Assembly: GCF_036017915.1 (NCBI RefSeq)
Contig: NZ_CP107929.1
Coordinates: 5,522,001-5,586,000 of the forward strand
DNA length: 64,000 nucleotides
Direction of reading: 5' to 3'
Source of the DNA: Micromonospora sp. NBC_00421
GTDB taxonomy: Bacteria; Actinomycetota; Actinomycetes; Mycobacteriales; Micromonosporaceae
Made by a program: the position numbers and the translations under genes. Of the stretch, positions 25,845 to 34,229 are shown piece by piece; within the stretch, counting starts at the first letter, position 1, and every line of letters begins with the position of its first letter. The notes beneath the pieces were generated by a model, which was given only the letters and a program-made list of their open reading frames with translations, did no database searches and was not told the origin of the DNA.

Positions 25845-26618
25845 GTGACCGTTGAGCAGCACACCCGCCCGATGTCCCGGCGGGTCCTCGGCACCGAGAC
25901 CCTGCTGGTGCTCGGCCTGTCACTCGGGCAGTCGGCCGTCTACGCCGTGGTGTCGCTGACCGCCAAGCTGACCGCCGACGGGCCGTTGTCGAAGCAGACC
26001 GCCTCGCTCAACACCTCGCAGTCCGCCCGACCTTGGCTCGACCTGACGTACCAGCTGCTCGGCATCGTCTTCGCGTTGCTGCCGGTGCTGCTCGCCGTAC
26101 ACCTGCTGGCGCGGGAGCCCGGCGACCCGGCGCGGACCCTCGGCGTGGACCTGCGACGGCCCGGGTCCGATCTTGCCCGGGGTGCCGGGTTGGCCGCGCT
26201 GATCGGCCTGCCCGGCCTGGCCCTGTTCTGGGTGGCGGCGCAGCTCGGCGTCAACGCCACCCTGGTCCCCGCCGGCCTGCCGCCGCTGTGGTGGGCGGTG
26301 CCGGTGCTGATCCTCGCCGCCGTGCAGAACGCCGTGCTGGAGGAGGTGATCGTGGTCGGCTACCTGGTCACCCGGCTGCGCCAGCTCCAGTGGCGGCTCG
26401 GCGCGGTCGTCGCGACCAGCGCCCTGCTCCGCGGCTCCTACCACCTCTACCAGGGCTTCGGCGCGTTCGTCGGCAACGCCGTGATGGGCGTCGTGTTCAG
26501 CCTGTTCTACCTGCGCACCCGGCGGGTGATGCCACTGGTCGTCGCGCACACCCTGCTCGACGTGGTCGCCTTCGTCGGCTACTCGCTGCTGCCGAGGGAC
26601 TGGTTCGACTGGCTCTGA
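25845..26618 (+). CDS. CPBP-family intramembrane metalloprotease
   Basis: 257 aa from GTG 25845 (MTVEQHTRPMSRR). About seven transmembrane helices. The CPBP motifs are AVLEEVIVVGYLVTRL (the EExxxR motif with Gly-Tyr in place of Phe-Arg-Gly), GSYHLYQG (second-motif His) and VAHTLLDVVAF (third). These residues coordinate a catalytic zinc in Rce1/CPBP proteases. Substrate unknown. The last 40 bp overlap the convergent Ala/Pro-rich gene. Confidence 0.88.
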   Translation: MTVEQHTRPMSRRVLGTETLLVLGLSLGQSAVYAVVSLTAKLTADGPLSKQTASLNTSQSARPWLDLTYQLLGIVFALLPVLLAVHLLAREPGDPARTLGVDLRRPGSDLARGAGLAALIGLPGLALFWVAAQLGVNATLVPAGLPPLWWAVPVLILAAVQNAVLEEVIVVGYLVTRLRQLQWRLGAVVATSALLRGSYHLYQGFGAFVGNAVMGVVFSLFYLRTRRVMPLVVAHTLLDVVAFVGYSLLPRDWFDWL

Positions 26619-28243
26619 CCACTGCCGCCGGCCCGGCCCGGCCGGTAGGCGGCCACCGCCCGCGCGGCGAGCCGTCGCGTCGCCGCCGCGTCGCCCGCCG
26701 CCGTCGCCAGCACCGCCGCCCCCGGCAGCAACCGGGCCGCCAGGCGTATCGCGACCCAGCCACCTGCCTGCGCGGCCAGCGGGGCCGCCAACCGCGAGGC
26801 CGCCTCCGCCGCGCGTGGCCACGGCCCGTCCGCCGGTCCGTCCGCCGCCCGCGCGGCCTCCAGCGCGGTACGCGCGCTGTCCGCGTCCGGGTGCACCCGG
26901 GTCAGCACCAGAAGTTCCACCGCCCGGTCCGGGTGGACCGGATCCCGGCCGTACGCCGCCGCCAGATGCAGCACCAGCGCCGACTGCGTCCAGAGCACCG
27001 CCGCCAGCTCGGCCACCGGCGCGAACAGCCCCGCCACCGCCGCCGCGGCCCCGCCCGCCCCGGCCAGCCGCACGAACCGCCGGGCAGCGAGCCGGGCCAG
27101 CCCGTCCGACCCGGCTCCCGGGTACGCCTCACGCAGCCCACGCGCCCACTCCCGGGCGCGCGGCCCGATCCCCTCGACGGCGGCCAGGGCCAGCAGTTCC
27201 GGTGCGAACCCCGGGTGGGCCAGCAGCCGGGTACAGAGCATCGCCAGCTCCCCTCCCCCGGTACGACCCGACACCGCGACGCCCATGCCCGTCGCCGCGG
27301 CCCGGGCGGGTTCTGCGGTGGTGGTCGGGTCGGTGGCGGCCGGTTCGGTGGTGAGGGTCGGTGCGGAGGGCACAGTCCTGCTCGGCGTCGTCGCCGCAGC
27401 GACCGCATTGCCCCGGATCGCGGTCTGTTCGGTCGGCGCGGTCTGTTCGGTCGGCACGGTCGGCGTGGTCGGTCTGGCGGTGTTCTCCGAGGTGGTGTTC
27501 TGGGGCGGGGTCGCCCGTTTGCGCGGTGTGGCATTGCGGGAAATCTGCCCTGTTTCGTCCTTTACGGTGGCCTTTCGGGTGGTCCGCTTTCGTGGCGGCG
27601 TGCTCGTCCCCGCCGAGGCGCTGTCCGTGCCGGTGTCGGCACCCTCGACGGGTTCGGTGGGGGTCCGGGCTGGCCGAGCCTGTGCGCCGGTCAGCGCCTG
27701 CCCCTCTGATGAGGCGGCGGCCGGCGGAGCGCTGCCGGCAGCCTCCCCCGTCGCCCGACTGCGGGGGGCCCGACGCGGGGTCACCTTCGCGGGGATCGCC
27801 TTCGCGGGGATCGCCTTCGCGGGGATCGCCTTCGCGGGGATCGCCTTCGCGGGGATCGCCTTCGCGGGGATCGCCTTCGCGGGGACGGAACCGCGTGCCG
27901 AGGTCGGCGCAGCATCCGTCTCGGGCTGGGCAGAGCCTGCCGGCGCGCCGTCCGTCGCGGCGGTCGGCCCACCCACCGGCGTGGTGTCGTCAACCGCTCC
28001 GCGCGATCGGGTCGCTGCCGGCGGACGAGGCGTGGCCGGCTCGGCGGCGGGTGGTTGGAACAACACGCCCGGTGCCGCCTGCGCCGGACGGGTCCGCTTC
28101 GGCCGGGGCGTCGCCTCGTCGTCGGAGGGTTGCTGCTGGCGGGGTGGGGCCGGCGGCGGGGTGAAGGTCGCCTCCGGGGAGCGACGACGCGCCCGGTCAC
28201 TGGCGGGGCGGCGGGGCGGGTCCCTCGGCGGCTGCTCCTGCAT
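26579..28243 (-). CDS. Ala/Pro/Thr-rich low-complexity protein with C-terminal hydrophobic domain
   Basis: 554 aa from ATG 28243 (MQEQPPRDPPRR). The first ~340 residues are disordered, rich in Pro, Ala, Thr and basic residues, and contain a six-fold IPAKA repeat from a 15-bp tandem array. The C-terminal ~210 residues fold more compactly (ELAMLCTRLLAHPGFAPELLALAAVEGIGPRAREWARGL then AAAAVAGLFAPVAELAAVLWTQSALVLHLAAAYG) with hydrophobic glycine-zipper-like helices that suggest membrane insertion. Family not recognised. The 3' end overlaps the CPBP gene on the other strand. Confidence 0.65.
   Translation of the reverse strand: MQEQPPRDPPRRPASDRARRRSPEATFTPPPAPPRQQQPSDDEATPRPKRTRPAQAAPGVLFQPPAAEPATPRPPAATRSRGAVDDTTPVGGPTAATDGAPAGSAQPETDAAPTSARGSVPAKAIPAKAIPAKAIPAKAIPAKAIPAKAIPAKVTPRRAPRSRATGEAAGSAPPAAASSEGQALTGAQARPARTPTEPVEGADTGTDSASAGTSTPPRKRTTRKATVKDETGQISRNATPRKRATPPQNTTSENTARPTTPTVPTEQTAPTEQTAIRGNAVAAATTPSRTVPSAPTLTTEPAATDPTTTAEPARAAATGMGVAVSGRTGGGELAMLCTRLLAHPGFAPELLALAAVEGIGPRAREWARGLREAYPGAGSDGLARLAARRFVRLAGAGGAAAAVAGLFAPVAELAAVLWTQSALVLHLAAAYGRDPVHPDRAVELLVLTRVHPDADSARTALEAARAADGPADGPWPRAAEAASRLAAPLAAQAGGWVAIRLAARLLPGAAVLATAAGDAAATRRLAARAVAAYRPGRAGGSGQSQSNQSLGSSE
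27786..27885. repeat. 15-bp coding tandem repeat, 6.7 copies
   Basis: Six exact units TTCGCGGGGATCGCC (27786-27875) and a 10-nt partial unit. On the minus strand they encode IPAKA/AIPAK repeats. Confidence 0.95.
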
Positions 28244-28422
28244 GTCGATGGAGCGTAGTCGCGAACGTGACCTCGCACACGGTGGAATACGGCGCGGTCC
28301 CGCGCGGCGTGGCCTCCTGGGCCGGGCCCTCACCAGCGAACCGAGCCCCGCCCGGATAGTCGCTTTGCCCCGGGTGGGGGCGGACCTGTATCCTCGTCCG
28401 CGGTGGTCCGCAGGGTCACCGG

Positions 28423-28513
28423 GGAGACTTCGCCTAGTCTGGTCTATGGCGCCGCACTGCTAATGCGGTTGGGGTTTTAAAGCCCCTCCCGGGTTCGAAT
28501 CCCGGAGTCTCCG
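28423..28513 (+). tRNA. tRNA-Ser(GCT)
   Basis: 91-nt serine tRNA with long variable arm; acceptor GGAGACT/AGTCTCC, anticodon loop CTGCTAA giving GCT, T-arm CCGGGTTCGAATCCCGG. Followed 35 bp later by tRNA-Arg, probably one transcript. Confidence 0.96.
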
Positions 28514-28548
28514 CGCAAAACCGGTTGTGTAGACTGGCTTAGCACCGA

Positions 28549-28621
28549 GCGCCCGTAGCTCAATGGATAGAGCATCTGACTACGGATCAGAAGGTTAGGG
28601 GTTCGAGTCCCTTCGGGCGCA
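28549..28621 (+). tRNA. tRNA-Arg(ACG), integration target of the neighbouring elements
   Basis: 73-nt tRNA; acceptor GCGCCCG/CGGGCGC, anticodon loop CTACGGA giving ACG, T-arm GGGGTTCGAGTCCCT. From the anticodon loop to the 3' end it forms the 43-bp identity block repeated at 40269, so the integrated elements restored the tRNA 3' half on insertion. Confidence 0.97.
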
Positions 28622-28622
28622 C
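28580..28622 (+). other. attL: attachment-site copy in tRNA-Arg(ACG)
   Basis: 43 bp from CTACGGATCAGAAGG through the tRNA 3' end plus one base, identical to 40269-40311 and partly conserved at 37632-37682. Defines the left boundary of the tandem element array. Confidence 0.95.
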
Positions 28623-28624
28623 AA

Positions 28625-28676
28625 GATCAAAGAACGCCTGGCCTGCGGAAACGCGGTCGGGCGTTCCTTGTTGATC
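28625..28676 (+). terminator. terminator-like hairpin after tRNA-Arg
   Basis: GATCAA and GAACGCC (28625-28638) pair with GGCGTTC and TTGATC (28660-28676), with CTTGTT between; probably terminates the tRNA transcript. An analogous hairpin follows the distal att copy at 40320-40357. Confidence 0.6.
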
Positions 28677-28690
28677 GTCCCATCTGGACG

Positions 28691-28721
28691 GTGGGTGTCG
28701 CGTGGGTGTCATGTGGGTGCC
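28691..28721 (+). repeat. 11-bp-phased direct repeats (putative integrase arm sites)
   Basis: GTGGGTGTC at 28691 and 28702 and GTGGGTGCC at 28713: three near-identical 9-mers exactly one helical turn apart, between attL and the integrase stop codon. Confidence 0.6.
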
Positions 28722-28722
28722 G

Positions 28723-30141
28723 TCACTTTCTGTAATCTTGGGCGGGTCGCGCAGGCTTTGACCTGGCCTTTCGCGTTGCCGTCACCTCTGCTTGGCGGGC
28801 GGTGCGCTTGTTTTTCGGGCGGGGGTTGGGGCGGTTGCTTCGGCCCCTCTTCCTGATCTTTTCGCGGGTTCGGCGGGCTGCGGCGAGAACCAGCCGGGCG
28901 GTGGCCTCGGCGCACTTACGCTGGGCATACGGCAGGACGCTGGTGTAGGTGTCGGCAGTGGTGACGATGCTCGCGTGACCGAGTAGATCTTGCACGGTCT
29001 TGAGATCGGCGCCGGCTTCGTGCGCGAGGGACGCCGCGCCGTGGCGGAGGTCGTGAAGCCGGATCGGTGGGAGGTCGGCCCGCTTGACGAGTCGGGTGAA
29101 CTGCCGCGTGGCGTACTCGGGGTGCAGCGGCCTGCCGTCGGGGCGGATGAACACGTAGCCGCTGTCGTAGCAGGTCTTGCCTGCCGCCTCGCGGGCGGCC
29201 TGTTGCTGACGCTGGCGGCGCAGGTGTTCGCGGAGCACGGCCACGGTGTGCTGGTCGAGAGCGACGGCGCGCGTGCTGGCGGCCGTTTTGGGCTCTCCCT
29301 CGATGATCCGGTAGCCGACCACAGTGCGGCTGCGGAAGATGAACAGCACGCCGTGGTCGAGGTCGAGGTCGGTCCAGCGCAGGCCGCATGCCTCGCCGCG
29401 GCGGAGACCGCGTAGGGCGATCAGCCACCACAGGGCGAAGAGCCGGTCGGGGGTGACCGCGTCGAGGAACGCGGCGAGGTGGGGCGCGGTCCAGACAGCC
29501 ACCGACGGTCGTCGACCGGTTGCCCTCCACTCCGCGACGCGGGCCGGTGTCCAGACCTGGGCGTGTGGCTTGCGGTAGGACGGGAGTTCGAGGTGCCGGA
29601 TCGGGTTGGCGTCGAGGAGGCCCTCTCGGACAGCGAGGTTGAGCGCCGCGCGAAGGGTGGTCCGCAGGTGCTGTAGGCATGAGGGCGACTGTGGCTGGCC
29701 GCGCCCGTTGGTGGTCTGTGCGATGTCGTCGAAGCCGCTGCGGATTCGCCGGATGTTGAGCTCGGCCAGGGTGATCCTGCCCATGTGCGGGATGAGGAAC
29801 TGTTCGACGTCGCGGGCGTACTGGGCCCTGGTGGTGTCCTTGATCTTGGTGCGGGTGGAGAGCCAGTATCGCAGCCACCGTTCGAGGGTCCATCCCTGTG
29901 CGGTGCGTTCCTCGCCGGTCTGGGTCAGCCACTCGTCGCGCGCCTGGCAGGCGGCGGCTTTGGAGCGGAAGCCGCCTCGGCGGGCCCGTGCCGGTCTGCC
30001 GAACGCGTCGGTCGCGGAGCAGGCGAAGTGCCAGGTGCCGTGTCCGCGTTCCGGCAGGCGGGGGCAGTGCTGCTCCAGCCGCTTTCTTGTGGCCATGTGC
30101 CGGCAGCCGCACCGCTTGTAGATTGATCCCGAACCAGCCAT
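28723..30141 (-). CDS. tyrosine site-specific integrase of element 1
   Basis: 472 aa from ATG 30141 (MAGSGSIYKRCGCRH). An N-terminal Cys/His-containing region (KRCGCRHM..HCPRLPERGHGTWHF) precedes the SAM-like core-binding domain (~90-190) and the catalytic domain. Catalytic residues: Arg in ALRGLRRGEACGLRW, His-x-x-Arg in HDLRHGAASLAHE, His in LLGHAS, nucleophile Tyr in ADTYTSVLP. It should catalyse integration and excision at the tRNA-Arg att site. The 3' end faces attL 100 bp away. It is about half identical by eye to the element-2 integrase, including the N-terminal motif. Confidence 0.95.
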   Translation of the reverse strand: MAGSGSIYKRCGCRHMATRKRLEQHCPRLPERGHGTWHFACSATDAFGRPARARRGGFRSKAAACQARDEWLTQTGEERTAQGWTLERWLRYWLSTRTKIKDTTRAQYARDVEQFLIPHMGRITLAELNIRRIRSGFDDIAQTTNGRGQPQSPSCLQHLRTTLRAALNLAVREGLLDANPIRHLELPSYRKPHAQVWTPARVAEWRATGRRPSVAVWTAPHLAAFLDAVTPDRLFALWWLIALRGLRRGEACGLRWTDLDLDHGVLFIFRSRTVVGYRIIEGEPKTAASTRAVALDQHTVAVLREHLRRQRQQQAAREAAGKTCYDSGYVFIRPDGRPLHPEYATRQFTRLVKRADLPPIRLHDLRHGAASLAHEAGADLKTVQDLLGHASIVTTADTYTSVLPYAQRKCAEATARLVLAAARRTREKIRKRGRSNRPNPRPKNKRTARQAEVTATRKARSKPARPAQDYRK

Positions 30142-30662
30142 GACTTCTCCCTATGAGATAAAGGGAATTTCGTGAGGACTGGTCACATTTTCTGGCGTTG
30201 TGGTGCGAGAACGACGGACCGTGAGTCCGTCGCACTGGCTTGTTCCATGTCCGACGCGGGCGAGCTTGCCAGAGGACCGATTACCGGGCTTGGCGCCTAC
30301 CGGTGGTTCTGGCGTGCCGTGTGCCCGGGCGTAATGGTCGGTTCGACATCAAGGCGTCAGATGACGTACGAGGCGTATGCGGTGGTGCCGCGTCGGGGGT
30401 GAGCAGGCGTGGGCCGGTGATGACGGAGGCACCGCGCGATGACCGCGCGTCTCACCGAGGTTTTTACCCGCGCTGCCGGTGATCTGCCCGCGCGGGTTCT
30501 GCCCTTTCGTTGCAGCGCTGACGACCGCGACTATCGGCCGGTCAACGGTTGGTTGTTCGTCATCCTCGTCGAGGTCGGCCTGGTGACCGCTGGACCCCTG
30601 ATCCTTACGCGTGGGGTGAGGGATCTTCGGGCTGCTCAACGATCGGTAGAACTCCCTGGCGG
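30142..30662. other. 520-bp intergenic region upstream of integrase
   Basis: No gene is supported. Contains the integrase promoter region, with AT-richer sequence at 30145-30190 (TATGAGATAAAGGG on the plus strand) than the surrounding element. ORFs crossing it are out-of-frame extensions of neighbours. Confidence 0.6.
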
Positions 30663-31007
30663 TCAGGAGCCGCTCGCGGTCCTTGGGGCGTACATGATGA
30701 TGGCGACGCCGATCAGGCAGATGCTGGCACCGGTGATGTCCCACCGGTCGGGGCGGAACTTGTCGACGAGCATGCCCCAGGCGAGGGATCCGGCGACGAA
30801 GACGCCGCCGTAGGCGGCGAGGATGCGGCCGAAGTTCGGGTCGGGCTGGAAGGTGGCGACGAATCCGTATGCGCCGAGGGCGATGACGCCGGCGGCTATC
30901 CACCACAGGCCGCGGTGCTCGCGCCAGCCCTGCCAGACCAGCCACGCCCCGCCGATCTCGAAGAGGGCGGCGACGACGAACAGCAGGATGGAGCGGGTGA
31001 CGGTCAT
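30663..31007 (-). CDS. YnfA/UPF0060-family small membrane protein
   Basis: 114 aa from ATG 31007 ([22 protein letters not shown]). Four transmembrane helices with the UPF0060 hallmarks [16 protein letters not shown] and [24 protein letters not shown]. Related to small multidrug-resistance-type exporters; substrate not established. Last gene of the MerR-controlled operon, 35 bp after the Cys-containing membrane protein. Confidence 0.9.
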   Translation of the reverse strand: MTVTRSILLFVVAALFEIGGAWLVWQGWREHRGLWWIAAGVIALGAYGFVATFQPDPNFGRILAAYGGVFVAGSLAWGMLVDKFRPDRWDITGASICLIGVAIIMYAPRTASGS

Positions 31008-31041
31008 GCTCGCACCGTAGCGGCCTGCCCGTCGCCGGTGG

Positions 31042-31332
31042 TCATGCCGGTGACCCGGTCGAGCATCGGCAGCCGTTGCCGCCGGCACAGCCGCCGTGGT
31101 GGCAGCGGCGGCTCGCCCACCACCAGGTGCCCGCGGCGAGGGCGGCCAGGGCGATGGCGATGCCGGGCATCCACGCGCTGGCGGCGGCCCATCCGGCGCC
31201 GGAGAGGACCCCGGCGGCCAGCAGCAGCGGGATGGCGCAGCACGCCGCGCAGGCCAGCCCGGCCAGGCCCGTGAGGCCAGAGGGCAGCCCTCGGCGGGTG
31301 CGGTGATCGGTCCGGTCAACGGTCTTCGGCAT
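31042..31332 (-). CDS. small Cys-rich membrane protein (MerT-like)
   Basis: 96 aa from ATG 31332. Two or three hydrophobic helices, the first with vicinal cysteines [14 protein letters not shown] as in mercuric transport proteins, and a C-terminal Cys/His cluster ([16 protein letters not shown]) able to bind soft metals. It overlaps the MerR-family gene by 17 nt. A metal-uptake or metal-relay role is inferred from cysteines and context; no merA or merB reductase/lyase gene is in the window. Confidence 0.7.
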   Translation of the reverse strand: MPKTVDRTDHRTRRGLPSGLTGLAGLACAACCAIPLLLAAGVLSGAGWAAASAWMPGIAIALAALAAGTWWWASRRCHHGGCAGGNGCRCSTGSPA

Positions 31333-31759
31333 CGGGGGCTCCGTGGGCGATGGTGGCGAACGGGATGGGGCAACATGGTTGGCCGGCGCACGTGACGAGG
31401 TCGTCGCAGCCGGCGTCGACGGCGGCGCGCAGGGTGCCGGCGATGACCTGTAGGTCGGCGATCTTCGCTTCGACCTCGGTGAGTTTGGCGTGCGCGCGGG
31501 TTCGCAGGCGGGTGTCGGGGTGGCGGCTGTGTCGGTGTCGGCCTGTGTCGAGCAGGTCGGCGACCTCGTCGAGGGTGAACCCGAGCCGCTGCGCCGCTTT
31601 GATCACCTTCAGCACGGTGATCGCCTCAGGTGGGTAGAGGCGGTGTCCGCCGAGGCTGCGGTGTGGTGCGGCGAGCAGGCCGCGGCGCTCGTAGTAGCGC
31701 AGCGTCTGGAGGTTGACCCCGGCCTGGGCGGCGACCTGGCTGCTGCGCAGCCCGCTCAT
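31316..31759 (-). CDS. MerR-family metal-responsive regulator
   Basis: 147 aa. HTH with [24 protein letters not shown], the long dimerisation helix, and C-terminal cysteines ([18 protein letters not shown]) that would form a thiolate metal site. The start overlaps the preceding gene (ATGA, 31756-31759). The operon promoter at 32095-32126 has the over-long 20-bp spacer and GTAC-N4-GTAC dyad of Hg(II)-type MerR operators, so autoregulation and induction by mercury or a similar thiophilic metal are predicted. Confidence 0.88.
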   Translation of the reverse strand: MSGLRSSQVAAQAGVNLQTLRYYERRGLLAAPHRSLGGHRLYPPEAITVLKVIKAAQRLGFTLDEVADLLDTGRHRHSRHPDTRLRTRAHAKLTEVEAKIADLQVIAGTLRAAVDAGCDDLVTCAGQPCCPIPFATIAHGAPDAEDR

Positions 31760-32088
31760 GTCGTTGTCCCGGCGGCGGCCCGCGCGGCGAGCGCGTCGAG
31801 GACGTCGACGTGTGCGGCTGGCACCTGCACGTCGAGGCGCAGCGCGTCAGCGTCGCGCGCGACGGTGAAGGAGAAGAACGAGCAGCAGGAACTCTCCCGG
31901 CCGGTGAGGTCCCGGACGGTCGCCTCGGCGGCCGGGTCGAGGCGCCACCGCAGTGCCGTCGGCGACAGCCGCTGCTGGTCGTGCAGCGCGGTGGCGAACA
32001 GGTCGTCGAACTCGGCCAGCCGCAGCGGCCGCTCCACGGTCGGCAGGGTGCAGACCTCGGGCACCCATGCCTGCTCATCGCTGGTCAT
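31756..32088 (-). CDS. conserved hypothetical protein of MerR operon (CCSFF motif)
   Basis: 110 aa from ATG 32088. Contains WVPEVCTLPTVERPLRLAEFD near the start and ESSCCSFFSF centrally, then a beta-helix C-terminus (ALRLDVQVPAAHVDVLDALAA). The vicinal cysteines suggest metal or thiol chemistry. First gene of the operon; the ATG is 7 nt from the -10 element, so the mRNA is probably leaderless. Small proteins of this type are frequent next to actinobacterial MerR genes, function unknown. Confidence 0.8.
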   Translation of the reverse strand: MTSDEQAWVPEVCTLPTVERPLRLAEFDDLFATALHDQQRLSPTALRWRLDPAAEATVRDLTGRESSCCSFFSFTVARDADALRLDVQVPAAHVDVLDALAARAAAGTTT

Positions 32089-32094
32089 GCACCC

Positions 32095-32126
32095 ACGGTA
32101 AGCCCGTACCCAGGTACCGGATGCAA
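32095..32126 (-). promoter_or_regulatory. MerR-type promoter/operator
   Basis: On the minus strand: -35 TTGCAT (32126-32121), 20-bp spacer containing GTACCTGGGTAC (32117-32106), -10 TACCGT (32100-32095). The 20-bp spacer with a GTAC-N4-GTAC dyad is the classical arrangement for Hg-MerR activation. Confidence 0.82.
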
Positions 32127-32234
32127 GCCCTCCGCGCCGTGGATTCGTCGACAATCGGCCGAACTGGAGGCGACCGGGTGGCGGCTCTGGCGATCTGCAC
32201 CCTGTGGCAGTTCCGCACGTGCGCGGTGTCCGGC

Positions 32235-33479
32235 TCAGCGGATGGGAGACGGCGGTGTGGTGGAGGCGCGCACCAGCACGCCGGTGGCGGCGAGGGCGCA
32301 GCAGGCGGCGACGACGGTGAGCAGGATCGGGTAGCCGGCGGTGGTGTGCAGGAGTGTGGCGGCGGCCAGCGGGGCGGTGGCTCTGGCGATGGTGACGGGG
32401 GCGGCGAGGCGCCCGGCGATGGTGGCGTAGGCGGTGGTGCCGTACCGGTCGGCGAGGAGAGCGGGGGTGGCGAGGTGGGCGATGCCGAAGCCGAGTCCGA
32501 AGCCGACCACGGCCACGATCGCACCGGTGCGGGTGCCGGCGAGCAGGGGCATCGCGAGTACGGCGGTGGCTTGGACGGCGAAGACGGCGGCGACGATGGT
32601 GGTGACCGGCAGGCGTCGGCGGGCGGCGGTGAGGACGAGTCGGCCGGTGCCGAGCAGACCCGTGGCGGTGGCGGCGAAGGTGGCGGGGTGGCCGCGGCTG
32701 ACCAGGTAGCCGATGAGGTGCACGGTCATGGTGCTGGTGGCCGCGCCCTGGGCGATGAAGGTCGCGGTGAGGATCCAGAAGCGGGCGTCGCGCATCGCCG
32801 CCGCGGCGACAGCCCGCCGTGGGGTGTGTGCGGGCCGGGCCGGGCTGATCGGTGCTGCCGTGGCTGCCGGTTGGGGCCGGCGGATGGTGAGGGCGTGCAG
32901 CGGTACGGTCACCGCGCCGTGGATCGCGGCGAGGACGAGCAGGGCTTCGCGCCAGCCGAGGTACGCGCTCAGCAGGCCGGTCAGCGGCATGAAGATGGTG
33001 CTGGCGAACCCGGCGACGATGGTGACAGCCAGCAGGGCGGTGGCGCGTCGGTGAGGGGTGAACCAGGAGACGATGACGGCGAAGGCGGGCTCGTAGAGCA
33101 CCATCGCGCCGGTGATCCCGATGCCGGTCATGACGGCGTAGAGCTGGCCGATGGTCTGGACCTGGGACCAGGCCACGAGCAGGGCCGTCGCGGCGAGCGA
33201 GCCGGCGGTCATCAGCGCGCGACCGCCGTGGTGGTCGAGCCACCGTCCGACGGGGATGGCCATGACGGCTCCGGCGAGCACGGAGGCGGTGAGCGCGCCC
33301 GTGACGGCGATGGTGGACGCGCCGAGGCTGACGGCCATCGGGTTCAGCAGCACCGCGTAGGCGTAGTAGAGGGTGCCGTAGCCGATGGCCGAGGTGACGG
33401 CGGGGGCGGCGACGATGCGCCAGCCGTGGGCGCGGTGCCCGCCGACCACAGGGTCGGCGGGCACCGTCGTGGTGGGCAT
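32235..33479 (-). CDS. MFS transporter, arsenic/toxicant-exporter context
   Basis: 414 aa, 12 transmembrane helices, central cytoplasmic loop (~205-235) with Pro/Arg. MFS motif A-like GRWLDHHGGRALM follows helix 2. The start overlaps the stop of the truncated flavoprotein gene (ATGA, 33478-33481), so the two form a unit. An MFS exporter paired with a Cys-tailed flavoprotein is a recurrent arrangement in actinobacterial arsenic-type clusters, but no ArsR, ArsC or Acr3 gene is present. Substrate therefore inferred only weakly. Confidence 0.85.
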   Translation of the reverse strand: MPTTTVPADPVVGGHRAHGWRIVAAPAVTSAIGYGTLYYAYAVLLNPMAVSLGASTIAVTGALTASVLAGAVMAIPVGRWLDHHGGRALMTAGSLAATALLVAWSQVQTIGQLYAVMTGIGITGAMVLYEPAFAVIVSWFTPHRRATALLAVTIVAGFASTIFMPLTGLLSAYLGWREALLVLAAIHGAVTVPLHALTIRRPQPAATAAPISPARPAHTPRRAVAAAAMRDARFWILTATFIAQGAATSTMTVHLIGYLVSRGHPATFAATATGLLGTGRLVLTAARRRLPVTTIVAAVFAVQATAVLAMPLLAGTRTGAIVAVVGFGLGFGIAHLATPALLADRYGTTAYATIAGRLAAPVTIARATAPLAAATLLHTTAGYPILLTVVAACCALAATGVLVRASTTPPSPIR

Positions 33480-34226
33480 CAGCTTGCGCAGCAGCCGCCG
33501 GTCTGTCCGTCTGCGGTTGGGGTGTCGAGGGCGATCAGGTGCACCGGCGCGGCGAGTAGGCTGCCCGAGATCCCGGTGGCCAACCCTCGGCCCGCCGGCT
33601 CGACGGCCGGTGCCGGTGCGCAGCAGTTGTCGGCCGTGGCCGATTCGTCGGGGTTGCTGTTGCAGACCCCGGTCTCGGGCAGGTCGAGTTGGACGTCGCG
33701 GGCGGCGTCCCAGTCCCCGGCGAGGGCGGCGACGACGGAGCGGACCTGCTCGTAGCCGGTGGCCATCAGGAAGGTCGATGCCCGACCGTAGGACTTCATG
33801 CCGACGGCGTAGTAGCCGACCTCGGGGTGGGTGAGCTCGTTGACGCCGTGCGGGGGCACGGTGCCGCAGGAGTGCTCGTTGGGGTCGATCAGCGGCGCCA
33901 GGGCACGAGTGGCGCCCAGCACCGGGTCAAGGTCCAGACGTAGTTCGGCGGCGATCGAGTGATCCGGGCGGAAGCCGGTTGCCGCGACGATGCGGTCCAC
34001 GGTGACGGACTCTTCACCTCTGTCGGCGTGGCGCACGACCACACTCACCCGGCCGTCTGCCGGGGTGAGGGCGTGCACGGAGAAGCCGGTGAGCAGCTGC
34101 CGTACTAGAGCCACGGAGGGCGCTGGCGATGTCCTTCGGATGTCGGTGAGCATCGGGTTGGTGCTGACGTTGCCCGGAACCGATTTCACCACGGCCGGCA
34201 CCGGATTCGGCTCGTGTGGTGTGTGA
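33479..34226 (-). pseudogene. 5'-truncated NAD(P)/FAD-dependent oxidoreductase
   Basis: Only the C-terminal half of a flavin-containing monooxygenase-like protein remains: VDRIVAATGFRPD (the ATG motif of the family), EVGYYAVGMKSYGRASTFLMATGYEQVRSV, and a Cys-rich tail with VCNSN, DNCCAP and GGCCAS. The FAD-binding GxGxxG start is missing; the frame simply runs into the antisense-free end of the SDR gene. The deletion junction is near 34226. A residual product could start at M near 34154, but it would lack the cofactor site. Coupled to the MFS gene. Confidence 0.75.
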
Positions 34227-34229
34227 GGT

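Noticed and set aside
31042..32088. Complete mercury-resistance operon
   Set aside because: Operator and regulator fit, but neither merA-type reductase nor merB-type lyase is present; only a metal-responsive operon can be claimed.
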